The position numbers were made by a program, and so were the translations under genes. From positions 1 through 54,101 of the forward strand of contig LLCB01000362.1 of the NCBI GenBank assembly GCA_001414345.1: a stretch of 54,101 bases of DNA. The letters run 5' to 3'. This DNA comes from Hymenoscyphus infarciens. Lineage: Eukaryota > Ascomycota > Leotiomycetes > Helotiales > Helotiaceae. Under the pieces are notes generated by a model, which was not told the DNA's origin, did no database searches, and was given only the letters and a program-made list of their open reading frames with translations. Positions 24,496 to 36,287 of this stretch are shown here, in pieces (the stretch's first letter is position 1; every line of letters begins with the position of its first letter).

Positions 24496-27400
24496 TCACT
24501 GCAAAATCCTCCTCTTCTTCCAACTCTCTAAATACTTCTCTATCACTTCATCACTTAGCTCTCCAATTCTGTTCAGAGACTCCTGAGTTTTCTTCATACA
24601 CTCCATTCCAAGAATTACCCCACCACAATCAATACTTCTGAAGTCTGATTCGAAAAAACCAAGTAGAGCTTGGGCGGGGTTGGCATCAGTTCCCCTATTT
24701 CGAACTCGGGCGATCCATTCGTCGAAGGCTATGACTGGAAGGTTTGTACCGTCTGAAACTTTGAGGTTCTGAGAGATGAGGAGGAGGATATCATTCCAGG
24801 ATTGTCGAACCGGGTTTTCGAGATGATAGATTAGCTGAAGGGGGGTTGAAGTTGAAAGGAGTTCGATGAGCGAGGCAGAAGCTACGTTGACGGGGAGCCA
24901 TGATGTAGTCTGTGAATTTTAGTTAGCTTTAAATTTAATATAAAAGCGTTCAAGGAAAATAAGCAAAAACATACGCCTTTAAGCATCGGTAGTCCCCCGA
25001 CCTTCTGTGAAGAAGCCACCAATTTAGGGAAATGCTCATTCTCATTCCACCACCCTTCACTCTCATCCCCTGAAATCTGCCCCAGTCTCACAATCATCGC
25101 ATCTACCCCCTTCCCGTTCTCACTTCCCTTAAACTCCTCTATCAATCTTTCACAAACCAGTTTCGCTTCCGCATACCCAAAGTTGAGAGTAGATTTTGCA
25201 TTTCGCATGGGAATCTCTGGTACAATTCGACCTCCATTTAATTTCGGATAATTAGCAACCACTGAGATGGAAGAAATGAACTGAAATCGTGGGCGAGTAT
25301 CTGGTTGAGCTTCCCGGATGTCGCTGGCGAATTTCAACATATGAGCTAGGATCTTGAACTGATCTTCAAAAGAAGAGACCTTCCTTTTGAAATCCATTGG
25401 CCAACCGACGTGTAATATATGTGTTACCATTCGAGAGTACTTCTCGTATTCCGAAAGAGAGAGCCCAAATAGTTCCTTGGCTGTATTGAGAGCGAGGACT
25501 TCGATTTTAAGCCATTCGATGTCGGAGATATCGATACCTTTCGACTTACAACTTTCTATCTGGCGTTCAAGAGAGTTCCTTTTGCTAGGTCTAACGAAAC
25601 ATATGACTCTTAGAACATCCTTTCTTTTGACGAGCTGCGATAGGAGGTGGCCACCCAAACTTCCCGTACTCCCAGTCAAGAGAACCACCTTTTTATCATC
25701 TGAGGTTGGTCGATTGCTTGCAATTCCTTCGTATATTGCGGTTGAGTACTTGGTTATCAAGTTCTGGATGACCACCTCGTGGCTTTGTGAATCCTCCTGT
25801 AAATTCTCATCTCGAGAGAGTTGTGCAGCGATTTTCGATATCGAAGGATATCTGTAAATGAAATCTCGAGGTATTCGGATATTGGCAAACTCAGCACCTT
25901 TCAATTTCGTGATGGATGAAAGTAGAAAGCGCCTGAGAGTCGTTGCCTGTAAAGAGTTCATTCCCATTTCGAAAACATCGTCACCAACATTCAGGTCTTG
26001 GTGTTGATCTCCCCAGTTGAGCGAGGTTTGTATCCAGTCTAAAATGCCTTCCTCGAGTGACAAAACATCGGAACTTTCCAGAAGTCCTTCTTTCGCCGTA
26101 GAGTTCTCCAAGTGCTCGTATACTCGGTCGATTTCCTTTTCAAAATCATGATATGCCCCTCTTCGTAAAACAGCTCCCTTATCCGACCGGGGAAATTTGG
26201 CTCCAGACTTAAGTATGACGACAGCTTCCAGAGAAGAAATCCTTGCATGGCTATCCATACGATCGCTTGCTTCTTTGATCGCGGGCCAAATACTCTGCAA
26301 AAATGCCGCTCGAGTCTCGGAAGTCAATTCCCTAGCGGGCTCAATCATCAGACCAAGTTGCGTTCGATTATCACCAAAAGCAACAGCAGCCTTCACGTCC
26401 TCTCTTTCAGCCAGTAAATTTTCCAATATCCCAGGGTAGACTTTCTCGCCCGTGGAAAGAACCAAAACATCGTCCGTCCTCCCAGCTGGTCTGAGCTCCC
26501 AATCGGGATCCTTGGGGTTACGGAGGAACTCATCTCCTGGTTCAAATCTAGTTTCCCATCCAGGAGGGAGAATTGATAAAGTGCACCTTTGTGGTGCATC
26601 GGGTTCTTCGCTGGGTATCGGTTTGATCTCAACATCCATATCTTTCCTCAGCCTAAAATAATGCCAATCATCACCCGGTCGGGGAACGTAAAGTACGGAG
26701 AGTGGACCGACTTCCGTGATTCCGTATGCATTTGCGATGTTGACACCAGAAGCAACAAGACTTTCCGCAATAGAGGGTTTAAGGGGTCCACCACCACAAG
26801 CCACAAAATCTAAATTCTTCAAGACATCTACCCCCTCTGTAGATGGGAGTTCATATATCTCTTCCAAGCTCGATGGAACAGTCATCAAAGATCGTGCGTT
26901 TACCAACTTGAGGAGTTCTATGGTAGATGATCCGGTGGGAATTGTAGATGGGATTGGGAAACAAATCGTCTTTCCAATGCTCATTGAGACACAGACAGGG
27001 ACGAGGCCAAACCCCTAGATTGCCAATTATTAGTCAGGTTTCGGCACAACAAAAAGTTGTAGGATACGACTCACATGGTAGAGTGGCAATGTGGTAATGG
27101 TCAATCCTTGAGCCTCATCAATGTTCGAAAAATCATGGCATGTCGAATACCCAACAAGATAACCGTGCGCGTTTTTCAATGATTTGGGTAATCCCGTAGT
27201 ACCAGAAGAATGTAGTATAAAAACATCACGGTCGGTCTCGCAAGCATAATGCTCCGGAATAAACACACTTTCGTCGGCAATTGATGAATCACCATCTAGA
27301 AACTCTCTATAAGGAAGATGTGGGTACAATTTTGGTACAAGCTCATCTTCTCCAAACAGAGAGAGTGCGTTTTGGGCACTTTGTTGGAGACTTGGCGAGT

Positions 27401-27946
27401 GAATAACCGCTGCCACCGAGTTTTCGGACAATAGTTTGTGGATAGCAGCGGGGCCTAATCTCGCCGATAACAGAAGGACCTGGAGTCTTTTAGTCCATTG
27501 GAAACTTTGATGAAGGGGTATGAAGTATGGAGCTGGTGATTCTAGGTTCTTACCGGAACACCCAGACTCATGAGGGAGAACAGATGAAACAACAGCCCAA
27601 CATCGCTGTTCATCAACAACGCAACGGGTGGACCCTTCTTGCTTTCCCCATTATCATATCTTTTTGCCAATATGACTTCTCTGATATTCTGAACAATCCA
27701 TTTCGAAGTGCGCAAAATGGAACATTTGAATTGCAAATTTGTGATAGTCAAGACAACTGGCTCCCATTCCCAACCACCAACATTCGGCTTTTCGACCTGA
27801 AGACAAAATGGATGATCAGGGTTTTCTCGTGCATTGAACTCAATTAATTGTGGGATTGTTTTTATACCACCTTGGTTCTTCGAGCCGGCAATCGTGTCGA
27901 TTGGCGCTTGTTGAAACATGAGGGGAAAACGCCAGCGGTCGTACAA
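24496..27946 (-). CDS. NRPS-like carboxylic acid reductase (A-T-R)
   Basis: Four exons: 27946-27554, 27479-27075, 27014-24975 and 24909-24496 (introns 74, 60 and 65 nt), 1083 aa. The adenylation domain shows LHSSGTTGLPKS (about 221-231), NAYGITEVGPL (about 362-372), DVLVLSTGEKVYP and FPRSDKGAVLR. The thiolation site is Ser620 in GMNSLQ, where most family members have Asp before the Ser. The thioester reductase has TGSTGSLGG (about 713-721) for NADPH binding and the Tyr880/Lys884 pair in YAEAK. There is no condensation domain. Such enzymes activate an aryl acid as the adenylate, load it on the carrier and release an aldehyde. Known partners of methyl-orsellinate PKSs (ATEG_03630 type) do this, so reduction of the PKS product is the likely job. 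Met10 is an alternative start. Confidence 0.93.
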
Positions 27947-28308
27947 GTGAGGTGTTCACGAATAGTTGATTGGTATTATTGTCGCAAATGACAAGTTATC
28001 GATATTTCGGACAGGTTCTATCTCGCTCTGTACTTTAGCTTACGGCCCTTCTGGGAGTATTACCTTCCTTTCTTGGAATAGTGGGCTACCCAGAGTAAAA
28101 GTGAGAAAAGTCAGCAACCACTAAAACTCACACGCGGCACAAATGATACTATTGGGGTAGAAACTCAAATCAAACTTCAACTTGATTTGCTTCTCAGCCC
28201 TTCGTGTTGTTTTATCAGCTTCGACGACAATCGCTTGGAAATGAAAATCTCTTCTGATGGTGTCCGTCTCGACCACGACCCCACTTTGGTAAATCGTTCA
28301 ATAATTTC
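27947..28308. other. Upstream region of the A-T-R gene
   Basis: This should hold the promoter of the A-T-R gene. It contains no supported coding sequence and no recognised site. Confidence 0.35.
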
Positions 28309-29456
28309 CTATGCCTTCTTCCATCTAGAGAGACCCCCTCGCGTTTCTTGACAAGTCAGTGAGCCACCCGATAACACTTGTATAGATTCAAGCTTTGATA
28401 TTCCACGAAATATCATCTCGATCATGTGTAGGGAAAGTTTTCTTCCAGGCTCTGATTCTCCACGATGCATGCTGAGCTTTGTTGGGAGTTCATTGTCATT
28501 TGGTGTATAATGCAGACGCTCGGGCATATGCAAAGATACTCGCTGCCATAGGCAGAGTCCGGTGTCGTTGACTCCAAATATATCCGGCGATTCTGATGCT
28601 GGGGTGGACCAAAATTGACGGTATGCGATTTTTGGATGCCAAACTCCACTGCGTTAAATTGTTGAAAAAGGGTACTATCGAGGAATTCTGAAGTCGGGAG
28701 CATATTCTGGGACCCTGAGGAGGGAGTCTCCCCGAATCCTGGCGTTGGAGACAACGTTAGAGGTGTTGTTCGTGCTTCTTGATCTGGATTGTTATTTCCC
28801 GAAAGGACTGGAACAGTTCTTCCTGGGAGGTTCTAACGGGAGCGTCGATGAGGGAAGCATCCAGTGGAAATTTCGTTTGGCGTGACAATTCCTGGAGACA
28901 TGCTCTAAAGTCATTTCCCTGATTGTTACGAACGTAATTGACAAAAGTAGATAATTCTACTGGTCCAGGCGATGCTCTAATTGCATCGTCTGGCGGTTCA
29001 AAATCTGTTTCTTCATTACTCTCAACCAGTGTATAGGGGAGAAGAAAGCATACAAGGTGAAGGGATTTCGGTGTCTCCTGGAAACAGGATCTTATATATC
29101 TCTCTCCAACGATCTTCCTCTGTTCTGTGTACACTTTATTTTTTTGCTTCTAAGCCTTTTCTCCTGCTCTTCAGTTAGACCATCTGGTGGATCGCTCAAT
29201 TTCACGTCGCATATCTCATTCTTGTCAAGAAGTTCGTGTCCATCCATTTGTTCCTTGGTCTTAAACTCTTTCCTGTACCTCCTACAATACATCGGTTTTT
29301 TGTGGATCTATATAAGTGTTCTCTAATTTTCCTTATTAGCTTGTGTTCAATAGGCGTAAGAAAGTGACATTTAGGATGGATAAAGGGGCTTACTTGACCC
29401 TTGGAATTGCTCTCCACCCAGGAAGAGTGCAAGAGCGATGATGAGAAAAGATGCAT
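28309..29456 (-). pseudogene. Frameshifted C2H2 zinc-finger protein relic
   Basis: Pieces of a fungal C2H2 family occur in the expected order but in different frames. REHLYR (about 29310) is followed after a one-base slip by KPMYCRRYRKEF...DGHELL (29200-29300). EEQEKRLRSKK continues that frame to about 29135. WREIYKILFP...IPSP (about 29050-29110) is in another frame. A probable real intron (about 28994-29041, GT...CAG) then leads to the segment ending EELFQSFR (about 28790). After another slip comes the Ser/Pro-rich tail. The family normally has CxxC in the finger; here the second Cys is Tyr (CRRY). At least three shifts cannot be explained by introns, so the gene looks dead unless the assembly is at fault. 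The family assignment is from memory of conserved motifs. Confidence 0.65.
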
Positions 29457-30071
29457 TATTGAAGTGAATTGTGTTTTCTAAAAGGGTAAGCGAACTTAAC
29501 GCGGCATTCAGGCTCCCCAACTGGTATTAGAATCATAGAATCACAAGAGAAATAACCCTAAGCTTGTCGAGTGATTCTGGCAGAAAGAAAACCGAGGAGG
29601 GTTGAAAAAACACAGCGTGTGAAACATCAGAACTTGGCCCCCACGAGGAAGGAATTCGCAGCCTGCGCATGGAGTTTTGATTGGTCGCGTGGGTTGATAT
29701 CAATCAAAATTTCATGAACTGGCTGAGTGTTGACTTCACGATTACGCAACTTACGAAATACAAGAAATGAGTACTACAACTATCTACTATCCTCGCCATA
29801 ACCTCCAGATTGTAAAGGTTCCTTAAATAGAGTTCAACGAAATGCGAATAGGATCACTCGCCCAGGATATAATGCCTTGAATACGTCCAAGGCGAGACTG
29901 GACTTTCATAGCTTGAAATTCGACCTTCATTGAATCCATGAATACACTTGTGCTTCAAAAAAGTACGAAGAATAGACAGCAGGTATAGGAATATTTTGAT
30001 TTGAAGTCTTGGGCCCAAAGGAACGCTAATACCTTTATGGTCGTCACTGCCACTCCAGTCTTCGATCGATC
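29457..30071. other. Intergenic, no gene seen
   Basis: This 615-bp stretch lies between the zinc-finger relic and a doubtful small gene. Frames are short in all directions. No repeat or RNA gene recognised. Confidence 0.35.
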
Positions 30072-30352
30072 ATGCCACCTCAATTTTCCGATAGCGGAGC
30101 TCAAGAAACCTCTAAAAGCTCAAAAGTCTAACACAAAGTAATAAATTCCACGCAGACAATTTCATTGTAGTTCATTAATAATCAAAACTTTAGGATCTCG
30201 AAGAACGAGAAAGGATCACTGCTAGATGCATACCTCCCTCGGTACAGGAGCGCCTGGCTCTTGGCGAGAAAGAACCAATTATTACAAAGCTAGTACAGCT
30301 GAAGGAGGATACGGACGAGCTCCAGAAGACCATTGAAGGAGCCTCCAAGTGA
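30072..30352 (+). CDS. Doubtful small two-exon gene, 70 aa, charged helix
   Basis: An ATG at 30072 opens an 18-codon exon to 30125. A GT...AG intron (30126-30193) joins in frame to a 52-codon exon that ends at 30352. The second exon encodes a charged, helix-prone peptide (EERERITARC, then LVQLKEDTDELQK) that looks more like protein than chance. The donor (AAAAGTCTAA) is weak. I do not recognise the family. It could be a small gene, the tail of a decayed larger gene, or chance. Confidence 0.3.
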
Positions 30353-30535
30353 TTATATGCCATTTTCAAGCGGTTGAAGAGGTTGATCTCCATATTTGGA
30401 TATTTGGAGTTTTGTTTTCCCGTATCATGGATCGGACATTTGGAATCAGCACTCAAGATTGATCAGCCTAGGAAGTTATCACAGTTACCCTAAGGATGTG
30501 TTTGAATTTAATTTCATTAACGTACCTCCTTCTAT

Positions 30536-31676
30536 TCAGAGATAAGTTTCAACTTCTTTCTCCGTCCATTCCCAGAATTGTTTCGCGACCCCCGTCCCAC
30601 TCTCATCGATACTTTTACATGATAATGAAATATCAGCTCGAGGACTTTGAACTTTCCCCCAAGGTACAGCTAAATGTTGAATTAGTATAGCTAATTGTTT
30701 CCAGGATGGGCTGATGTCCTTACCAAAAGTACCATTGTTCTCCATCGTTATCTCCGGTGATAGACCGCCATACAACTCTGTGTATGCTCCAAAAACAGGT
30801 TCCTTCAATACCCTACTAATAACCAACATCTGCCACCAGGGCATGCTTCTATACAAATCCGTTTTTAAATTTCCCGGGTCGAGGCTCTGTCACCTTCATC
30901 AGTATCCAGCCCCAAACATCGTCTGTATATGGAAATAAGCTTACCACACTAAGTATGCCCTCCCCTCCAAACCTTTTTGCATACTCCGAAGAGTGAAGTA
31001 TATTCCCTGCCTTACTAACACCATACTTATGCCACGGCCCCTTATCCTGCCTCTCATATCTCAAATTGTCCATCTCCACGCCCCCCTGCGGACTACTCCT
31101 CTCCGCCGCACTACTACTAACCCAAACAACCCTCACACTCCCCTTCTCCGCCGTCTTCGCCGTCTCAACCAGCAACGGCGTCAAAAACTTCGTGAACAAA
31201 AACGGCGCAACATTATTCGTCCCAATCTGCAACTCATAGCCCTGTTTCGTCAGACTTCCCTGCGGCGGAACCATCACCCCCGCATTATTCCACAGAACAT
31301 CCAGTCTCTTCTCCTTCTTGAGAAATTCCTCCGCCGAACTCTTTATCGTGGTGAGATCGCCGAGGTCAAGTTTCAGGTATTCTAATTCGCCTTTGGAATT
31401 TGGGTGCGAGGATTTGAGGAAGCCCATTGCGTAGTAGGCTTTTTCTGCGGAGCGGGCAGCGATGTAGATTTTGGCGTTTGCGCCGTAGAGGATTTTTGCG
31501 AGCTCGAGACCTACTCCTGATGTGGATCCTGTGACGATGAAGACCTGTTTTCAGTCCATGATTAGCCTGTGGGAGGGAAAGGTGTTTTGTATTTGGTATG
31601 AAGCGAGACATACCTTCCCCGTTTGATCAGGGACATTTTTCTCTGTCAAAGTCGGCGCGGACGGAGCTTGGCCCAT
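30536..31676 (-). CDS. Short-chain dehydrogenase/reductase
   Basis: Three exons: 31676-31614, 31544-30945 and 30886-30536 (introns 69 and 58 nt), 337 aa. Classical SDR features are present: TGSTSGVG (26-33) for NAD(P) binding, NNAG (107-110), catalytic Ser near 165 in VWVSSSAA, and Tyr195-x-x-x-Lys199 in KYGVSK. The joint across the last intron restores SLDPGNLKTDL, the usual (N/D)PGxxxT loop. It resembles the retinol-dehydrogenase/WW-oxidoreductase type of fungal SDR. No targeting signal is seen, so it is probably cytosolic. It is the last enzyme that could belong to the cluster, for a keto/alcohol step. Membership is inferred only from position. Confidence 0.92.
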
Positions 31677-32644
31677 TTTGTAGGAGGACTATTTATGGAA
31701 TAAGAGGATTGATATATGGAAGATGGAATACTGGTAAAAGGGTTGGATGAAGAAGAGAGGACATCGCAAGACGTTGTTTGATATGAAACTGTGCACGAAG
31801 GCGCGTCATGGAGGCGTGTTTGGACTTGGAGGTGGCTGCGCCGAGGTATCGCCGGCGGGGGGTCTTATCTATCCCAAACTCGGAAAATCTCCATAATGAG
31901 AAGGCTTGAATTGAGGAACATGCTTCTTCGTTTGTAAATTATTAGACATGGGATCTCACAAGTTATTGCTATGACTGGTTGATTTTGAAAAAATAAACCT
32001 TGTGATAGGGGGAAGTGGAAAAGGAAAAGTTAAAGTTCAACTACATCTCCCCCATTGCTTGAGCGCAAAACCAGTCACTATTATCCTTAAAACAAAAGAA
32101 GTGAAGTTGAGAAAATAAAGTCGGAAGGCGGTGATAGAAACTTGTGTTATCCAATCGACGTGAAGTGCAAGCAACGAGTGCTCTCGCTTACCTTTGCTGA
32201 AAATCAGCAAACCCCTTTTACCACCAAGCCAATGAAAGAAAAATAAAGGTGAAAAGGCGGGGAAGTGAACTACAGAAACCCGGAATTCACAAACTCCAGA
32301 TATCACGAGCAAGATTTTCAATTTCCTGCTCAGCAACACAACACTCGCCTCCCACACTTCACCCAAACACGAAAATCCCCCAAAAACATCAAACCCCCCC
32401 AAACGGATTTCACATCAAAATAATGTACGGCGATCCTTTCATGGAATACAGGCGCTAGTAAATGCGTTTTAGACAGAGATCAAAACGAAAAGGTTCACAA
32501 GAATGACTATGCACTTGATTGGATAGTTGTCTTCACAGCACTTCCTATCCCGACTTTCTTCCAGTAAAACAGATTTCATAAATTCTCATCTTAACATATA
32601 CAAAAGAAGTGAACCGTCTCACCCCTTACCCCATCCTCTCGTCC
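31677..32644. other. Intergenic between SDR and GH115 genes
   Basis: This 970-bp gap lies between two minus-strand genes: SDR promoter on the right side of the SDR gene and GH115 3' end on the far side. A C-rich run near 32385-32402 is the only obvious feature. No gene seen. It probably marks the cluster edge. Confidence 0.4.
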
Positions 32645-35600
32645 CTACAGGACCCCTTTAACGTCCACCCCGGCAAAATTCTCCCCCGTATAACTCCCCA
32701 CCTTGTTCTTGCCCGCCAAAAAGCTCTCCGGCGGCCCAAGATAACTTGGTCTCACACCCCCCAAATCGACCACGATCCTCTGAAAGACAACACCCGGCTC
32801 TAACGCCCAAACCTTAAGTGTTTGCTTCCCAACTTTCCTCAAGTCATGGGTCGTGGTCGTACTATTCCCACTACTCACACCCCATACCCCGTCAGCGACG
32901 GCTTGTCCCCATCCCGTGGGATAATCACCACCCGTAAAATTAGATACAAATTGACGCACGATGGGTGTTTCGTTGTTGAAGGCGATGGCGTATTTTAAAG
33001 GACGTGAGGAACCCATCTGATTCTGAGAGGGTGAGAGGTGAAGTGTGACGTTGGCAACGGAGGAATTTGTGAATGTGAAGATGTCGTATTCGAGAACTGG
33101 GCCTTTTCCTACGGGCTGTGAGGGCGCGAGGACGGGCATCATTGTTACTCCACTTAGGGTACGACCATAGGAGGGGAGGATAGAGTAGGAAACTCCTGCG
33201 ACGGCCGTGTTGCGTGATGTATGTTCGGCGTCGATGGCGATGTGTTTGTCGGACTCAACGAAGCCGGAGAAATCAGATGGAAGCGCGACATTGGTTACGG
33301 GTACTGTGATGATTGGGGCTGGGAAATTTCCCCATGTGCTGCAGGATGATGTGATGTTTATGTTGACGTTCGTGGTGTTTGGTGCCGCTGGGGCTTTGCT
33401 CCAATCTACGGATACGTAGACGCGAGTATCGGAACCGTTTCCTCCTGTGTAGCCAGTCTTTGGGGAGACGATTACGTAGTCCTTTACTGGTGTGGCGTTC
33501 CATGAACAGCCTGATGTTCCTCGGGCGAATATATCGATGAATCGTGTCTTGGGTCCATATGGATCCATTGGTGGTAATTTAAGGTTGTTGCTAGAATTCT
33601 CGTGCCATGCATCGTCACCGGAAACTGTAGCGTTGGAGCCTTCGACGCTAACTCCAATGTTACCTGCGAGTGATGTTTCCAGGGTTTGCGTATACGTGAG
33701 AGGAGGAAGAGTGTTGCGCATAGGTTGTTGCCAATATCCATCAAACAGTGCTCCATGGTAAGAGAGATCATATCCCAAGTGAGTTTCTGTCAAGTTAGTA
33801 ACGTCCTACATGGAGAATTGCTCAACTTACGATCAAGAATATGGTTCCATTTCCCACCGAGAAGGTCATGATACCTCTTCGTCAAAGTATGATCTTCCGT
33901 GAAATAATCTCTGACATCATCCGCAATCTTATTCGCGCTATTGCGTCGCTGCTGAGCATAGATACGATTCTTAGCAGCTCCAACGTAAATCTGGTTCACA
34001 ACTTGACCTCCCAAAGCTGGCTGGAGAATCATTTCGTAATAAGCAGGCTTGGAAGCTTCATCGAGTTTGTCATAGATAGCTTGGGCGTCCTTGGCAAGTG
34101 CAGCCCACTGAGCGAGCACAGCATCGGCTTCATTGTAGTTTACAACTGAGTATGTTCCTGCCTCGATTAATTCATACTTCCGACGAGCAGCAAGCATCCC
34201 ATACGTCGACATCACTGCTGCAATTCCATCTGCATTTTCGGCACCGAATTCTCGGGTAGCCCAGCTTTTGAGCCAAAGAGGAACGGAATCGTAGCCCCAT
34301 TTCTTTGCATCGTAGGCCATGTCGAGGAAGTGGTTGATGGGAACTTCGAGTGGTTTGAGATCTCCCACGTTGAGAATCCAGATTCGATTAGCTTTCCGGG
34401 CATATGCGAGTTGCATCTATGAAGGTCAGTTGACGACCTGGACGATGAAAAGTGAGTTACCTGTTCCACAGTCTTTTCCAGCTGGATAGTGTTGATCCAC
34501 TTGTAATTTCTTGGATCTCCAACATAGTCAACGTGAAAGTAAACACCTAACGTCAATCAGCACGGTGCCATAGACGAACAAATGAACTTACCAGCACCAC
34601 CACTTCTAGCGGTCTCATTCCCAATAGGTAACCTCCTTAAATTCCCCCAATTATCATCCGCCCAAAGCAACGTAATGTCATCCGGAACGTTCAAGCCCTT
34701 TTCATAATAACTCTGAACCTCCTTATATAAACACCACATCTGCGGAATACTCTCGACCTTCGTCCCGGTATCATTAAAGACCTCCCCAAGTACATTCCGC
34801 TGCGCCTCAACAACATTCTGCAAAACCTCCATGGCCTGCTGTTCCGTAAGCGTAATAGCCGTATCCCCACTCCCTCTCATAGCCATTGTGAACAGCGTAT
34901 TCCCAGCATATGGTTTCGCACGCTGAGCACCGACTTTGAAAAATTGCGTTAGTGATTTGTTATTAGTGTCGAATTCCCATTGGCCATTTCCGCCTAACTG
35001 TTTCCCAAAATTGTTCCATTCGTTGGTGGCTCTCGCCATAGGCTCAGTATGACTTGAGCCCATGACGATGCCATAAGCATCAGCAATTGCTTGATTTGCG
35101 ACATCATCGACGCCGAACATACTCCCCCACATCGCAGGCCAGAGGTAATTAGCTCGCAATCTGAGAAGCAACTCGAAGACTCTAGGATAGAAATAGTGGT
35201 TGAATCCCGCTCCATATTTGCCTCTTTCGTAATTCGCACTACCGTCAAGAACAAGAATTAGCTCTCTTCCATTCCAAAACAACCAAAAAAAAAAACAACC
35301 AAAAAAGGGGGGAGAAGGCTTACTCAACCCAATTCGTCAAAGCAGGCTGCTCATCGTTGATGAAAATCCCCCGATACCTAACCGTCGGCTCCCCCTGCAC
35401 TTTCCTCCCCCCATTCGCAGAAGCCCTCGTCCCATTTCCTCCACCACTGCCCAAGGCCCAAACCCCCTCCCTCTTCCGCACAGGAACATCTGCCCACCAC
35501 CACCAAGGACTAACACCAATCTGCTCACTCACATCGTAAACACCAAAAATCGTGCCCCTAGCATCACTCCCCACAACAACCATCGCCCTGTCCACACCCG

Positions 35601-36287
35601 GTAACGGATTCTGTACCACCTGCGAGATATAACTCTCCCATTTCCCCTCCAAGAACTTGACATCCAACTTTCCCGCCTTAATAAGGGCAGATATAAGAGG
35701 AGATTTATGTAAAGTCCCCACAATAAGAACCGTTTTCGCGGAGGAATTCGAGCGAAGCGTTGGGCCGCGGAAGGTTGCGGTCTGGGAGGCTGTGGTGTAC
35801 TGAGGATGTTTTAATTGAGTAAAAGGGAGAGGGTGGGAGTGGGCAACAATAAGCAAGGGGAGAGACTTACGTTGACAAAACTAGTAACAGGAGTATACTC
35901 ATAAAAAACCGTAACATCCCCACCCTCCCTCGTCGTCGAATTCTGCGTCCTACTCGAAGGCCCCTGCGGTCTAGGTCCCCACCCCCATCCCTTCCTTTCT
36001 CTAGGACTTAACCCAACCTTCGTATCATTAACACCCGTTCCATTGCCAGAAATCCAATTGCCCAAAGTCAAATTCTTCCCAGTGACTTTCCCAAAATCAT
36101 GCGCGAGATCCTCTGCTGCGCGTATGACACCCCACCAATCCTCAGAACTAAGTAGTATCTGTCCATCCACATTGCTTCCTCCAAGTTGAAGCAAATCCGG
36201 AGTTGCTGTAGTCGTGACGGTGGAATCTCCTCCCAGTGCAAGAACCGCGGAGGGTAGTAAAGTGAGGAGGGGGAGGAGAGACCTCAT
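32645..36287 (-). CDS. Secreted GH115 xylan alpha-1,2-glucuronidase
   Basis: Six exons: 36287-35871, 35799-35324, 35223-34592, 34546-34461, 34416-33831 and 33786-32645, 1112 aa in frame. Introns are 71, 100, 45, 44 and 44 nt. The start MRSLLPLLTLLPSAVLA is a signal peptide. GH115 hallmarks follow: YRGIFINDEQPAL, FELLLRLRANYLWPAMW, GSSHTEPMARATNEW, ITLLWADDNWGNLRRLP, YFHVDYVGDPRNYKW and the joint KWNHILDQTHLGY...YWQQP. The C-terminal part is beta-rich with many NxS/T sites, as in the family. The enzyme removes (4-O-methyl)glucuronic acid from xylan outside the cell. It is a plant cell-wall gene and probably unrelated to the neighbouring cluster. Confidence 0.95.

Noticed and set aside
28422..29134. 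Two intact small genes
   Set aside because: They are pieces of one zinc-finger family in order but in different frames, better explained as one broken gene.
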